Of a stretch of 64,000 nt of DNA, positions 63,648 to 64,000 are shown piece by piece (positions within the stretch are counted from its first letter, which is position 1; every line of letters starts with the position of its first letter). Both the position numbers and the translations under genes were made by a program. The notes beneath the pieces are model-generated. The model was not told the origin of the DNA and ran no database searches. It worked only from the letters and a program-made list of their open reading frames with translations. This DNA is from an uncultured Lachnospiraceae bacterium (lineage in GTDB: Bacteria > Bacillota > Clostridia > Lachnospirales > Lachnospiraceae), in assembly GCA_910579865.1 (NCBI GenBank), contig CAJTXA010000016.1:8608-72607 (forward strand), given 5' to 3'.

Positions 63648-64000
63648 AGGAAAATACCCCCTTTCTTATAAATGGCAAAAGGTTTGTAGTTTCAAAAAGG
63701 CTTTAATCGGACGGTTATTAGCATAACCTCATGGGAATTTCACCCCGGCATGGTTCTCATGCAGCCCTACCCATTGCCTGCGACGCTCTTAACGCTCGGA
63801 CTGTGGCTGTAAGGAAGTATCATTGTATATTCTGCGTGTCGTCGCCCGCAAGCCGCTACACTTGCTTTCCGGCGCGGTGTTGGTCGCTCGGCTGTCCGGG
63901 TGGGAATACTCCCGCCCGGATAGCGTCATGGCGCACCCGCCGTATGGCTCGGCGCAAAAGGAACGTATCCGATTTGCCCTATGCTGCGCCGCCGTTATCT
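63648..64000. other. GC-rich interior of the integrative element, no gene found
   Basis: The sequence has host-unlike composition and no reading frame with a convincing start and family on either strand. It probably holds the xis promoter and the end of a further element gene outside the window. Confidence 0.45.

Overview
The window looks like chromosome from an anaerobic, low-GC Firmicute of the Lachnospiraceae type (Roseburia/Eubacterium/Blautia-like). The host DNA is AT-rich, with strong GGAGG ribosome sites and a SpoVB-like flippase. There are SLH-anchored surface enzymes, DUF4358, DUF342, DUF624 and DUF4956 proteins, and a phosphorolytic mannan pathway like that described in Roseburia. 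The last ~1.6 kb (from about 62,420) is clearly more GC-rich and carries the integrase/excisionase end of an integrative element.

Layout. 1-712 has no convincing gene. 713-3421 is a TetM/EF-G-like GTPase fused to a YacP/Rae1-like NYN nuclease domain. 3498-5276 (minus) is an SGNH esterase with SLH-like repeats. 5690-11971 holds an aminotransferase, iron-type alcohol dehydrogenase, ZIP metal transporter, MATE exporter and MetY. 12047-13390 (minus) is a soluble CZB chemoreceptor. 13638-41440 is a carbohydrate region: GH36 alpha-galactosidase, LacI regulator, a 3410-residue GH59/GH43 surface enzyme, a sugar ABC importer (binding protein plus two permeases, no ATPase), two GH130 phosphorylases around a cellobiose 2-epimerase, ManA, a membrane pair (unknown protein + YesL), a phosphohexomutase, and CE2-like and CE17-like acetyl esterases. 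41455-62245 is mostly housekeeping and signalling: SpoVB-like flippase, cysteine desulfurase/93-aa protein/MnmA, HD hydrolase, LysR-LeuCD, SleB-like hydrolase behind a structured leader, threonine synthase, CheY plus MshEN/CheX-like protein, OmpR-type two-component system, DUF4358 lipoprotein, FapA-like protein, VTC/DUF4956 pair, CmpB-like membrane protein and a DUF2974 alpha/beta hydrolase. 62601-63647 (minus) is an integrase lacking part of its catalytic domain, plus an excisionase.

How the genes work together. In the carbohydrate region, imported acetylated galacto-mannooligosaccharides would be deacetylated (CE2, CE17) and degalactosylated (GH36). They would then be shortened by GH130 phosphorolysis. 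Mannobiose would be epimerised to mannosyl-glucose and split by the second GH130 enzyme. Mannose 1-phosphate would enter glycolysis through the hexose phosphomutase and ManA. No endo-mannanase is visible; the only large secreted enzyme here appears aimed at beta-galactans.

Most unusual items: the GTPase-NYN fusion; a 100-bp perfect inverted repeat inside the mannan operon, whose two copies sit in unrelated but self-complementary outer stems; a compact leader with two mutually exclusive folds before the SleB-like gene; the giant dual-catalytic, dual-anchor enzyme; and the integrase with an in-frame core deletion.
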